Below, piece by piece: positions 35,000 to 44,361 of a stretch of DNA of 64,000 bases. The notes below the pieces were generated by a model. The model saw only the letters and a list, made by a program, of their open reading frames with translations. It did no database searches and was not told where the DNA came from. This stretch comes from Archangium sp. (lineage in GTDB: Bacteria; Myxococcota; Myxococcia; Myxococcales; Myxococcaceae). Location of the stretch: NCBI GenBank assembly GCA_022843845.1, contig JALHMW010000022.1, forward strand, positions 19,424 to 83,423. Reading direction: 5' to 3'. Position 1 is the stretch's first letter. The number at the start of each line of letters is the position of its first letter. The position numbers were made by a program, and so were the translations under genes.

Positions 35000-36910
35000 A
35001 TGCGCACACTCTCGACCCTCACCGTCGCCGTTGGAGCACTCACCCTGTTGGCCCTCACCGGTTGTGAGCGAAAGGCCGAGGGTGAGGCCGCCGTCTCGCT
35101 CGACCGCCCCGCCATCGACGTCGCCGCTCAGAACGACGACGTCGCGTTTCATGTGCCTGAGGTCGTCGTCGTCGACTTCGATGACGGCACCACCAAGAGC
35201 GAGTTCGACGTCATCGAGCAGGACTGGGGCATCGATCTCGAGCTCGCTGGCGAAGAAGAGGGCGTCGACAGCGCCATCACCGTGGGCACCTATCAGGGCG
35301 ACGTCGCCGCGCTGCTCGCCCGCATTCGTCTGCACCCGAAGGTCGAGGCGGCCGAACCGCTGATGCGCTTCACCGCGACCTTCGTCCCCAACGACCCGGC
35401 GTACACGAAGCAGTGGAACCTGAAGATGATCAACATGCCCAGGGCGTGGGATCGCGCCAAGGGCAAGGGCGCGGTGGTGGCGGTGCTCGACACCGGCGTC
35501 GCCTACGAGGACTACGACGACTTCCGCCAGGTGCCCGATCTGCGCGGCACGAAGTTCGTCGAGGGCTACGACTTCGTGAACAAGGATCGGCACGCCAACG
35601 ACGATCACGGCCACGGCACCCACGTCGCCGGCACCATCGCGCAGGCCACCAACAATGGTGAAGGCGTGGCAGGCGTGGCGTTCGAGGCCTCCATCATGGC
35701 GGTGAAGGTGCTCGATCACTTCGGGAGTGGCACCTCGGCCGACATCGCCGACGCGATCCGCTGGGCGGCCGATCACGGCGCCAACGTCATCAACATGTCG
35801 CTCGGCGGTGGTGGGCGCTCCGTGGTGATGGAGAAGGCCGTCGAGTACGCACGCAAGAAGGGCGTCGTCGTCGTCTGCGCCGCCGGCAATGGAGGCCGTG
35901 GCATCGTCGAGTACCCCGCGGCCTACCCGGGCTCGGTCGCCGTCGCCGCCGTCGGTCCGGGCGGGCAGCGCGCGCCGTACTCGTCGTGGGGCAAGGAGCT
36001 CGACATCGCCGCGCCCGGTGGTGACAAGTCGCAGGGTGAAGAGGCCGGCATCATTCAGAACACCATCGACCCGCAGGACGTGAGCGAGTCGGTCTACGCC
36101 TCGTACCAGGGCACCTCGATGGCGACGCCGCACGTCGCGGGCCTCGCGGCGCTGTTGTTCTCTGCCGGCGCGAAGAACCCGGAGCAGGTCGAGAAGGCGC
36201 TGTTCGCGTCGGCCCACCCGCCGAAAGGCGCGACGGGATGGACCGATCAGTACGGCCACGGCGTCATCGATGCCGAGGCTGCGTTGGCGGCGCTCAAGAA
36301 GATGAACGGCGAGAGCGACGTGTCCGAGCTGCTGCCGCCCGAGGTGCAGATCGCCCAGCAGCAGCCCGTCGAGCTCGAGGCCGCGTCGATTGGCGCCTTC
36401 AGCTACGGGGCGATGGACTGGAAGCCCTTCGCCTTCGGCGCCGCGATGCTGGCGTTCGTGCTCCTGACGCTCGGGAAGAAGGAGCGCCCCGGCTACCTCA
36501 ACATCCTCGCCTCTCCCGGCTTCGCGATTCCGCTGGTGCTCACCACCATGGGCGTCTTCTTCGTGCGGTGGATCGCGCCGGCCAGCGAGCTCTCCACGTC
36601 GCTCGTGATTCCGATCCCCGACTGGCTCAACAAGATCATCTTCGGCCGCGGCACGCTGGCCAACCCGCTCGTCTACAGCGCGATTCTGCCTGTCGTGCTC
36701 TCGATCATCGCCATCAAGGTCAAGGGCCTGCGGCACGCGGTCGGCGGCCTCGCGCTCGGGTTCGGCAGCATCCTCGCGTACACGGCGTGGGCGAAGGCTC
36801 CGGCGCTCGCGTGGTTGCCCTTCACCTTCCTCGCGCTGCCCTGGCTCGCGGTGAACGCCCTCATCTGCCTCTTCGTGGCGCGCGCGATGCTCAAGCGCGA
36901 GACGGTCTGA
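35000..36910 (+). CDS. Subtilisin-like (S8) lipoprotein protease with a polytopic C-terminal region
   Basis: A 636-residue protein with a lipoprotein signal ending A-L-T-G-C (Cys22), a propeptide-like domain (about 50-125) and an S8 catalytic domain. The triad is Asp164 (AVLDTG), His205 (HGHGTHVAG) and Ser373 (GTSMATPHVAG). After about residue 470 come about five hydrophobic helices, including PFAFGAAMLAFVLLTLG and LVYSAILPVVLSIIAI, which is unusual for S8 enzymes. This would hold the protease on the periplasmic side of the inner membrane. ATG 35000 is chosen for the signal peptide. Confidence 0.85.
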   Translation: MRTLSTLTVAVGALTLLALTGCERKAEGEAAVSLDRPAIDVAAQNDDVAFHVPEVVVVDFDDGTTKSEFDVIEQDWGIDLELAGEEEGVDSAITVGTYQGDVAALLARIRLHPKVEAAEPLMRFTATFVPNDPAYTKQWNLKMINMPRAWDRAKGKGAVVAVLDTGVAYEDYDDFRQVPDLRGTKFVEGYDFVNKDRHANDDHGHGTHVAGTIAQATNNGEGVAGVAFEASIMAVKVLDHFGSGTSADIADAIRWAADHGANVINMSLGGGGRSVVMEKAVEYARKKGVVVVCAAGNGGRGIVEYPAAYPGSVAVAAVGPGGQRAPYSSWGKELDIAAPGGDKSQGEEAGIIQNTIDPQDVSESVYASYQGTSMATPHVAGLAALLFSAGAKNPEQVEKALFASAHPPKGATGWTDQYGHGVIDAEAALAALKKMNGESDVSELLPPEVQIAQQQPVELEAASIGAFSYGAMDWKPFAFGAAMLAFVLLTLGKKERPGYLNILASPGFAIPLVLTTMGVFFVRWIAPASELSTSLVIPIPDWLNKIIFGRGTLANPLVYSAILPVVLSIIAIKVKGLRHAVGGLALGFGSILAYTAWAKAPALAWLPFTFLALPWLAVNALICLFVARAMLKRETV

Positions 36911-36921
36911 AGGAGCAGGCC

Positions 36922-37140
36922 ATGACGACGATGACTGGCACGGTGCGGTTCCGCGATCTCGAGACCGGCATCTGGATGCTCGAGGCCGAAGACGGGCAGC
37001 TGTACGTGCTCGCGGGCGGCGATCGAAAGCTCAAGAAGAACGGCGCTCGCATCTCGGTGGAAGGGCACGTCGATGCCGAGTCGCCCAACCTCGCGATGGC
37101 CGGGCCCCGCTTCGTCGTGAAGTCCTACAGCTTTCTCTGA
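36922..37140 (+). CDS. Small beta-rich protein (DUF5818-like)
   Basis: A 72-residue protein after an AGGAG site, 11 bp downstream of the protease gene. The pattern TGTVRFRDLETGIWMLEAED followed by GARISVEGHVD suggests a small OB-like barrel. Similar small domains (DUF5818 style) have no known role. Probably co-transcribed with the protease. Confidence 0.7.
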   Translation: MTTMTGTVRFRDLETGIWMLEAEDGQLYVLAGGDRKLKKNGARISVEGHVDAESPNLAMAGPRFVVKSYSFL

Positions 37141-37141
37141 G

Positions 37142-38239
37142 TCACTCGGCGGGTGGCTTCTCGGCGGCCAGTTGGCGGAGTGAGCGGTACTCGTCGAACC
37201 CGAACTCTCCCCTGCGAGCCTTCGCGCGGAGCTGTTGCAGGTCGTCCCACGCGGCCTTCTCGCCTGCCGACGCGTCGGACTTCGGCGCTGGCACCGGGTT
37301 CATCAAGTCGATGATGTTGAGCTCCACGCCACGTCGATCGACCAGCGCGAGGGCGACCAACGCCACCAGCGCTGCGACGGCCCACGGCGCGACCGTGCGG
37401 AAGAACGGCGCAAACGGCGCGGGCTCATCGGCCCCTGGAACGGGGGCGACCCACCAGGACCACCGGCGCAACCCCACCAGCCACGCGACGAGGCCCAGGT
37501 TTCCTCCGACGACCAGCGCCGCGATCACCCAGCCCGGGAGCTCACCGTCGTCCCGGCCCACGATCAAGAAGATCACCACCGACGTCAGGTTGTTCGCGGC
37601 GTGCGCGCCGATCGCCGGCCACAACGAGCCGCCACGCCACGCGAGCAGGCCGAAGACGAGCCCCAACTCGAAGCGCGCCAGGAAGCCGACGGGGTCGAAG
37701 TGCATCAGGCTGAAGAGCAGGGCCGTCACGACCACCGACCGCGCCATCGACACGCGGCGGCTCAGGCCCGGCTGCACGAGGCCGCGATAGAGAAACTCTT
37801 CGCAGAACGGCGCTGCGATGGTGACCCCGGCGATGAGCAGCACCAGCTCCACACCCGTCTGCCGCTCGAACAGCCGCGCCGAGCTGAACCGCTCGACGAG
37901 CGACTTCGGGAAGAGCCGCTCTGCCGCCCACATCAGCGGCACCGCCCAGGCCGCGTAGTTCAACGCGCCCACCACGAAGCCCGCAGCGAGTCCCGGAACC
38001 GGCCGCTGGTCCAGGCCCGTCAGGCGCGACGCTCGACGGCCGGTGACCTCGATGGCGACGAACGGCACGGCGAGAAAGACGAACGCCTCGGAGAACCACA
38101 GCCCCCACGACAGGTTGAAGAACTGGGCCGACGCGCCCACCGTGATGAACAGCACGGCCACCGACACCAGCGACACCAGCGCGACCTGGCTCAGCCCCGG
38201 GCGCAGCACTGCCTCATCAGCGGGGGGCGTCTCGATCAC
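37142..38239 (-). CDS. CPBP-family intramembrane metalloprotease
   Basis: A 365-residue membrane protein with the CPBP (Abi) motifs: CEEFLYRG (EExxxR), FSLMHFD (first His) and HAANN (second His). It has about eight helices. A C-terminal soluble tail (about residues 305-365) has an SHOCT-like helical segment. Bacterial CPBP proteins process or protect membrane proteins and prenylated substrates. The GTG start is divergent from the AAA gene at 38330, leaving 90 bp for both promoters. Confidence 0.87.
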   Translation of the reverse strand: MIETPPADEAVLRPGLSQVALVSLVSVAVLFITVGASAQFFNLSWGLWFSEAFVFLAVPFVAIEVTGRRASRLTGLDQRPVPGLAAGFVVGALNYAAWAVPLMWAAERLFPKSLVERFSSARLFERQTGVELVLLIAGVTIAAPFCEEFLYRGLVQPGLSRRVSMARSVVVTALLFSLMHFDPVGFLARFELGLVFGLLAWRGGSLWPAIGAHAANNLTSVVIFLIVGRDDGELPGWVIAALVVGGNLGLVAWLVGLRRWSWWVAPVPGADEPAPFAPFFRTVAPWAVAALVALVALALVDRRGVELNIIDLMNPVPAPKSDASAGEKAAWDDLQQLRAKARRGEFGFDEYRSLRQLAAEKPPAE

Positions 38240-38329
38240 GGTGCACGAAGGGAAAACAGGGCATGGTCGTTATACTGGCCGCCGTCGTCGCTGCACCTGT
38301 TCAGAATTGCTTGCTCCCCTGGGACCACC

Positions 38330-40861
38330 GTGAACGCGCCTGCCTCGCTCGCCGTCGACGTGACCTTCGCTGAAGCCGCCTCTGCGTTTCGCCGCTTCTT
38401 CGTGGAGCTTCGCGATGCCTTCCTGGAGCGGGAGTCACTCTTCACGCAGATCGAGCTCGCCCTGCTGTGCCGCGAGCACTGCTTGATCAACGGCCCTCCC
38501 GGCACCGCGAAGAGCGCCGTCGCCAGCGCCGTGCTGGGCCGCATCGTCGACGAGAAGACCAACCGGGCTTCGCTGTTCTCGAAGCAGCTCGCCGAGAACA
38601 CCGTGCAGACCGATCTCATCGGGCCGGTCGACTTCAAGGTGCTCACCGAGACCGGCCGCACCGAGTACCTGACGGAGGAGGGCATGCTCGGCGCGGTGCA
38701 CGCCTTCCTCGACGAGGTGTTCGACGGGCGCGACATGCTGCTGCGCTCCATCTTGAACGTGCTCCACGAGCGGGAGCTGAAGCACGGGCGCAAGGTGACG
38801 GCCGGCCGCTGCGAGTGCGCGCTGATGACGTCGAACCGGTACCTGTCCGAGGTGCTCCAGCGCTCGCCCGAGACGCTGCAGGCCTTCGCCGATCGCATCT
38901 CGTTCATCTGCTTCACGCCGCGCGGCTTCGCCCGCAAGCAGAGCCGGGCGCAGATGTTGTGGCGCGCCAACACCGGCCAACGCCCCGCGCTCCACGAGCG
39001 GCTCACCTTGCAGCAGCTCGACGTCTTGCAGGCGGCGGTCGCGTCGGTCGAAGTGCCGGCGCTGGTGACGGAAGGGCTCGAGGTGCTGGCCGACACGCTG
39101 GAGCGCGAGCTGCTCGCCCAGGTGACGCGCCTGCCGGACTATGTGCCCACCAAGTACTTCTCCCAGCGCACGATGGTGAAGGCGCTCTGGGCGCTCAAGG
39201 CGGCGGTGGTGCGCGACCGCATGTACAAGCGGCCTGATCGACGGCTCGTGGCCGAGGTCGCCGATCTCGCGCGGCTCGACTCGTTCTTCCTGCTCGCGGG
39301 CCCGCAAGACGACGAGCTCGAGCTGCTCCTCAAAGCCGCGGTGGATCCCCGCGAGCGCGCGCAGCTCGAGATCATCCGCGTGGAGCACAAGGCCTTCGAC
39401 GAGGCGCTGGCGAAGGTCAAGCCGTTGCTGGAGCAGGCCGCCGAGCGCGAGGCCGCCGATCTGCAGATGCGGGACGATCTCTCGTCGGCCGAGGCGATGA
39501 CGCGCACCTGGTCGCCGGCCGTCGCCAGCACCGTCGCCTCGACGCTGAGAGAGAAGCTCGTGCCCGGTCCGCGTCACCCCGAGAACCGCGCGCCGCTCGT
39601 GCGCGCCGCCGAGAGCCTGCTCGCCGGCCTCGACAGCCGAACGGCGAAGGGCCTCACCGCGCAGTCCGAGGCGCGTGGTGGCCTCACGCTCCTCATCTCG
39701 TTCATCGACGTGCTCGAGCTGTCGCGGAAGGTGCCTGAGCTCCACGCACGTCTGCCTGGCGTCGCGGCCAACGTGCACGAGTACTGCCGGCAGGCGGGTC
39801 AGATGATCGCGCTGGCCGCCGAAGGCACCGAGTTCGAAGACGGGCTGCGGCTCGAGGGCATCGCCGGGCTCGCCTCGAACGTGGCCGAGGAGCTCGCGAG
39901 GCTGAGCGAAGTCTTCCAGACCTGTGGCACCGTCGCCGGCAGAGAAGGGGATTACCGTGCCGAGCTCGCCACGATTCGGGAGCGCGTGGCCGTCGCGCTT
40001 CGCCGGCGGGCGACGCGTGCCTTCACGACGCCGGTCGCTGGCCGCAAGACCGAGCCGCTGGAGCAGCTCACCACCGACAGCCGGCGTCTCCGCGATCTCG
40101 AGGCGTCGCTCGTCGAGCTCTCGCCTGCGCAGAAGGGGCTGCGGGAAGAGCTCCTCACGCCGCTGGGCGAGGCCTACGCGAAAGAGGCGCTCACCACGCA
40201 GTCGTTCAATCGACTCGAGCAGCTGGTGCGCACCGTCGAGGCCGTCGTCGACAACCTCCGCCGTGAAGGCGCGTCTCCCGAGGTCTGCCTCCGCGGCGTT
40301 CGTGAGCTCATCGAAGGCCGCGTGAAGGAGCTGGCGCGCGCCGCCAACGTGGCCCCGAAGCTCAACGCCATCGAGGCGCAGCAGGTCACCAGCGGCGAGG
40401 CGTACCAGGCGTACCGTCAGCAGCTCGTGGCGCCGGCGCCCGACGGCGACCTGCTCGCGTTCAAGAACCTCTCGTCGTTGCTCGAAGGGCTCGGTGGGCC
40501 TCCGATGTCGTCACAGCTGCGCGATGCGCTGGCGGCCGGCGAGCTCACCTGGCTCTTGAGTCGCGCGCGGTATTTGCGTGGCTGGCTGACGCAGTTGCTG
40601 CAGCGGCTCCCGTCGCCCGATCAGGTGAAGGATCGCGCCGAGGCCGATCGCGCCTTCGAGGTGCTGCTCAAGAGCCGGCTGCCGATGCTGGTGACGCGTG
40701 AAGGCGAGCTGGTGCGGCTCAAGGCGGCCGCGAGCCGGCTGGCGACCGAGTCCGGGGAGCGCGGGGAGACGGCGAAGAAGATCGAGCAGTCGATCGATCT
40801 GATCGCCGAAGAGTTCCAGGTCTTCTCGCGGCAGCTCCTCGACGCCCGGGCGAAGCGGTGA
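38330..40861 (+). CDS. MoxR/RavA-type AAA+ ATPase with a long helical C-terminal extension
   Basis: An 843-residue protein. The MoxR-type AAA domain is at about residues 10-330, with Walker A GPPGTAKS (55-62), Walker B FLDEVFD and a sensor region in LMTSNRY. The remaining 500 residues are mostly alpha-helical and of unknown fold, longer than in E. coli RavA (about 500 residues). MoxR ATPases act as chaperones with VWA partners, and the next gene encodes a VWA protein. The start is a GTG. The minus strand is free of a competing gene here. Confidence 0.85.
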   Translation: MNAPASLAVDVTFAEAASAFRRFFVELRDAFLERESLFTQIELALLCREHCLINGPPGTAKSAVASAVLGRIVDEKTNRASLFSKQLAENTVQTDLIGPVDFKVLTETGRTEYLTEEGMLGAVHAFLDEVFDGRDMLLRSILNVLHERELKHGRKVTAGRCECALMTSNRYLSEVLQRSPETLQAFADRISFICFTPRGFARKQSRAQMLWRANTGQRPALHERLTLQQLDVLQAAVASVEVPALVTEGLEVLADTLERELLAQVTRLPDYVPTKYFSQRTMVKALWALKAAVVRDRMYKRPDRRLVAEVADLARLDSFFLLAGPQDDELELLLKAAVDPRERAQLEIIRVEHKAFDEALAKVKPLLEQAAEREAADLQMRDDLSSAEAMTRTWSPAVASTVASTLREKLVPGPRHPENRAPLVRAAESLLAGLDSRTAKGLTAQSEARGGLTLLISFIDVLELSRKVPELHARLPGVAANVHEYCRQAGQMIALAAEGTEFEDGLRLEGIAGLASNVAEELARLSEVFQTCGTVAGREGDYRAELATIRERVAVALRRRATRAFTTPVAGRKTEPLEQLTTDSRRLRDLEASLVELSPAQKGLREELLTPLGEAYAKEALTTQSFNRLEQLVRTVEAVVDNLRREGASPEVCLRGVRELIEGRVKELARAANVAPKLNAIEAQQVTSGEAYQAYRQQLVAPAPDGDLLAFKNLSSLLEGLGGPPMSSQLRDALAAGELTWLLSRARYLRGWLTQLLQRLPSPDQVKDRAEADRAFEVLLKSRLPMLVTREGELVRLKAAASRLATESGERGETAKKIEQSIDLIAEEFQVFSRQLLDARAKR

Positions 40862-40894
40862 GGGCGCGCGTGAGGTCCGGAGTGGAGTGAGCGC

Positions 40895-43162
40895 ATGCTG
40901 GCCGAACGCCTGAACGATCTGCGGCGCAGGCTCGACCGGCTCAAGGCTGGCGAGGTGGCCGCCATCACCTTCAGCGAGCGGGTGCGCGCGCTGCTCGGTC
41001 GAGACGAGGGCGAGGTGTTGCTCACGCCCGTTCACGCGCTCCACGCCGATCTCGATCGGGTCGGCATTCACACCACCGCCGACGCGAAGCTGCTCAAGGA
41101 GCTCTCGAAGGCCAAAGGCCGGCTCGGGGCGTTGAGCGGGGGCCTGGTGCTCCGCGCCGGTGAAGGACTCTCGGCCTTCGAGCTGGCGATGCGTGACGCC
41201 GAGCGCCGGGCGACGAGGGGCCCGCTGGCGCCCGGGCTCGAGAGTCGTCTCGAGGCCGCGTTCGTCGAGCTCGCGCGGATCGTCAAGGTGGCCGCGGTGT
41301 TCTCGGCCCCCGAAGCGGCACCGTTCGAGCTGATCGATCGCCCACGCGCCAGCCTCGGAGCGCCCAAGAGCGCCAGGCTCGCCACCGCCGAGTTCTACGC
41401 CGAGCGCGCGCGCGGCAACGTCGCCGACACCGCGCAGAAACGAAAGGACCTCGACCTCGCGCACGAGCTGTTGCTCCGCATGAGCGCGCAGGAGCGGGGC
41501 GATCGGGAGCGCATGCGCCGGCTGCGGATCGAGGTGTCCGAGGCCCGCGATCGCGTTCGCCTCGCGCCGGCGGTGAAGAGCCTGAACGATCTCGTCAAGC
41601 ACCTGCGGCACACCGCGCGGCGCGATCCGAAGACGGCGTGGCGCTCCATGCGGGCGCTCTACGAACGCGCGGTCGAGGCGGGCGATCGCCAGCTCGCCGA
41701 CGTGGCTCAGCAAGGGCTCGACGCGTTGATGCCCGCAGACGGCGAGGCCAGGACCCGGCTGGCCGAACAGCACGAGCTCAAGCGCCTGCTCAACTGGAAG
41801 GAGCCGGGCGCCGCGGTGCAGAACCCCGAGCACCTGCCCGCCGGTGGCTCCAACCAGGTCGACGCCGTCGACGACGCGCTGGCGCAGCTCGCGTTCGATC
41901 TCGACGAGAGCCAGCAGCGGGCGCTCGAGCTGGCCGCGGGCTGCGCGAGGTTCTTCGACATCGAAGACTCGCTCTCCGAGGAGCTGATCGAAGCCGAGCT
42001 CAAGGCGACCCGCCCGACGCAGCGCCGGGTGCCGTACCCCACGCAGGTGATGACGTACGAGTTCACCAACAGCCTCGACGAGGTGCACAACTTCGTCGTC
42101 ACGCAGCCCGGCAGCGTGGTGCTCGATCTCGCCGCCGGCCGGCAGATGGTGCGCCAGTACCTCGAGGAGGAGCCGCCGCCGAAGCCGCGCCGCGTGCTGA
42201 AGACGGCGGTGCGCGTCTACGTGCTCGACGCGTCGGGCTCGATGCACGGCGCGCGCGCCCGGTTCCGCGACGCCATTCTCATCGCCGAGCTCAACGCCAT
42301 TCGGGTGAAGGCGCGGCAGAACGTCCCCTTCGACCCGCTCTACTTCTCGTTCTTCAACGACACGCCGAGCCGGCTCGCGCGCGTCGACTCAGGACAGGAG
42401 GCGACGCGGCAGATCGAGCAGCTCTTCCGCACCTCGCCGGCCGAAGGGCAGACGGACATCACGCTCGCCCTGATGTCGGCGTTCGACTCGATTCGCCTGG
42501 CGCAGGGCCGCGACCCGTACCTGGCGCGGGCGACCGTGGTGCTGGTGACGGATGGGGAAGACGGCGTCGATCGCGAGCTCATTCGCAAGACGAGGAAGCC
42601 GTTCGAGGGGCTCGAGTTCGCGCTCTCGTTCATTGCGCTCGGAGAAGAGAACCCCGACCTCAAGTCGCTCGTGCTCGAGCAGCGCGACGCCGGCGGGCGC
42701 GCCTTCTACCATCACCTCTCCGATCAGGAGATTCAGCTGGCCCGCACCGACTTCGACTCGGCGTGGCGAACGCTGCTGCCGGCCGACGTGACGCCGGGCG
42801 CCGAGGCGTTGGAGCGTCTGCTGCCGCACCTCGAAGCGCTCGAGGCCCTCGCGTCCGGCCGCCCCGTGAAGTTGCCGGAGCGGCTCGACGGCCAGTTCGA
42901 CACGTTCTTCCCTGCGAACCCGCTCGTCTCGAAGCCTGGCCCGCTGGTGCAGCGCCTGGCCGACATCCTCGACGCGGTGGCCGAGGCTGCGTCCCTGGCG
43001 TCGATCGACGCACGCGCGGCCGAGGCGGTCGCGTTGCTGACGCACCTGCTCGCGCTGTACGGCGTCACCGCCCAGAAATACCTCGAGGCGATCGGCGCTG
43101 ACTTCGCCCCGCTGGTGGCCGCGCGTAAACGTGTTCGCCTGCTCTGCCGGCCGTTCGCCTAG
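40895..43162 (+). CDS. VWA-domain protein partner of the MoxR ATPase (ViaA-like layout)
   Basis: A 755-residue cytoplasmic protein: a long helical N-terminal region (to about residue 430), then a VWA domain with MIDAS motif DASGSMHG near residue 445, plus a helical C-terminal tail. The arrangement (helical N-terminus, C-terminal VWA, next to a MoxR ATPase) parallels ViaA with RavA. The ATG follows GGAGTGAG, 33 bp after the ATPase gene. The complex role is inferred, not shown. Confidence 0.83.
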   Translation: MLAERLNDLRRRLDRLKAGEVAAITFSERVRALLGRDEGEVLLTPVHALHADLDRVGIHTTADAKLLKELSKAKGRLGALSGGLVLRAGEGLSAFELAMRDAERRATRGPLAPGLESRLEAAFVELARIVKVAAVFSAPEAAPFELIDRPRASLGAPKSARLATAEFYAERARGNVADTAQKRKDLDLAHELLLRMSAQERGDRERMRRLRIEVSEARDRVRLAPAVKSLNDLVKHLRHTARRDPKTAWRSMRALYERAVEAGDRQLADVAQQGLDALMPADGEARTRLAEQHELKRLLNWKEPGAAVQNPEHLPAGGSNQVDAVDDALAQLAFDLDESQQRALELAAGCARFFDIEDSLSEELIEAELKATRPTQRRVPYPTQVMTYEFTNSLDEVHNFVVTQPGSVVLDLAAGRQMVRQYLEEEPPPKPRRVLKTAVRVYVLDASGSMHGARARFRDAILIAELNAIRVKARQNVPFDPLYFSFFNDTPSRLARVDSGQEATRQIEQLFRTSPAEGQTDITLALMSAFDSIRLAQGRDPYLARATVVLVTDGEDGVDRELIRKTRKPFEGLEFALSFIALGEENPDLKSLVLEQRDAGGRAFYHHLSDQEIQLARTDFDSAWRTLLPADVTPGAEALERLLPHLEALEALASGRPVKLPERLDGQFDTFFPANPLVSKPGPLVQRLADILDAVAEAASLASIDARAAEAVALLTHLLALYGVTAQKYLEAIGADFAPLVAARKRVRLLCRPFA

Positions 43163-43172
43163 AGTTCGACTC

Positions 43173-43733
43173 GTGGTGTTCGGGTTCTTCAAGAAGAAGT
43201 CAGCCAGGGCCGTCACGAGCGATGATCCGATCGCAGCGTTCGACGGGGTCCTCGAGTCCATGGAGCGCCAGGGGCAGGAGCTCCGCAAGTCGGCCGCGAC
43301 GCTGCTGACGCTGAAGACCCAGTTCATGCGCGACGAGCAGCGCTATCAGAGTCAGCTGAAGGAGCTCGAGGGCCGCATCTCCGAGGCTGCAGACCTGGGT
43401 GACGCGAAGGCCGAGACGGTGCTGCGCCGTGATCTGCGGGCCACGCAGCTGCGGCTGGAGGAGACGCTCAAGGCGCGCGCCCGGGCCGACGAAGACGCGT
43501 CGCTTTTGACCTTCGCCGTGCAGGAGCACATGAGCCGGCTGGAGGCGCTCAAGACCGAGAAGGTGAGCGCGCAGGCCCGGCTGTCGGCGGGGCTCGTGGT
43601 GAGCGAGTCGCTCAAGGCGCAGGTCGAAGAGGTCGATCGGGTGCTCAAGCTCGACCGCGCACGCGACGAGATCGAACGGGCCCACGCGCTGGCGGACGTC
43701 TACCGGGAAGACGCCGCGAAGAAGCTGCGGTGA
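43173..43733 (+). CDS. PspA/IM30-like coiled-coil protein
   Basis: A 186-residue protein starting V-V-F-G-F-F-K-K-K, then an almost continuous charged coiled coil (MERQGQELRKSAATLLTLKT and on). The amphipathic N-terminus and coiled coil resemble PspA/Vipp1 membrane-stress proteins, but similarity is weak. The GTG start lies 10 bp after the VWA gene, so it is likely part of the same operon. Confidence 0.65.
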   Translation: MVFGFFKKKSARAVTSDDPIAAFDGVLESMERQGQELRKSAATLLTLKTQFMRDEQRYQSQLKELEGRISEAADLGDAKAETVLRRDLRATQLRLEETLKARARADEDASLLTFAVQEHMSRLEALKTEKVSAQARLSAGLVVSESLKAQVEEVDRVLKLDRARDEIERAHALADVYREDAAKKLR

Positions 43734-43809
43734 CCCGCCGCGGGGCCTTCGAGTCGCGCCCAGGTCGCGTCTGCAACCGTGGCCGAGGCATGGCGGCACG
43801 AGGGCCGTC

Positions 43810-44322
43810 TCAGCCCGCGCGATACTTCTGCATCAACTCGAAGTAGCCGCGCCACGAGCTCGCGATCCACTCGAGGTCCTTCGAGCTCACCTCACGCACC
43901 TTCTTCGCCGGCGAGCCCATGATGAAGCTGCGGGGCTCGTACACCTTCCCCGGCGTGAGCAACGAGCCTGCGGCGATGAAGCAGTCATCACCCACCACCA
44001 CGTTGTCGAGCACGATCGAGCCCATGCCCACCAGCACGCGCGCGCCGATGGTGCAGCCATGAAGAATCACGCGATGCCCGACGGTGCAGTCTGGCCCGAC
44101 CGTCGTCTTCGAAACGTCTCTCGTCGCGTGAGCGATCGAGCCGTCCTGGAAGTTGGTGCGCGCGCCGAGGTGGATCGGACCGGAGTCTCCGCGCAACACA
44201 CACGTGGGCCACACCGACACGCCGTCTTCGAGGGTCACGTCTCCGAGCAGCTCGGCGCTCGGGTGTACCCAGGCGCCTGAGTGAATCATCGGAGTGACGC
44301 CGTCGAAGGGAGTGATCGCCAT
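43810..44322 (-). CDS. Gamma carbonic anhydrase family protein (left-handed beta-helix)
   Basis: A 170-residue hexapeptide-repeat protein with the family's three zinc histidines: His65 in SIAHAT, His83 in TVGHRV and His88 in ILHGC. Proteins of this YrdA/CaiE-like group bind zinc, and only some show carbonic anhydrase activity. The ATG follows GAGGAG. It is divergent from the membrane protein gene at 44362. Confidence 0.9.
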   Translation of the reverse strand: MAITPFDGVTPMIHSGAWVHPSAELLGDVTLEDGVSVWPTCVLRGDSGPIHLGARTNFQDGSIAHATRDVSKTTVGPDCTVGHRVILHGCTIGARVLVGMGSIVLDNVVVGDDCFIAAGSLLTPGKVYEPRSFIMGSPAKKVREVSSKDLEWIASSWRGYFELMQKYRAG

Positions 44323-44361
44323 GCTGCGCTCCTCGCACAAGAGAGTATGGTTCTCCACCGC

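Noticed and set aside
37235..38329. N-terminal extension of the MoxR ATPase on the plus strand
   Set aside because: The frame is open, but the sequence is antisense to the CPBP protease gene and reads as Arg/His-rich shadow. The AAA domain starts near 38360.
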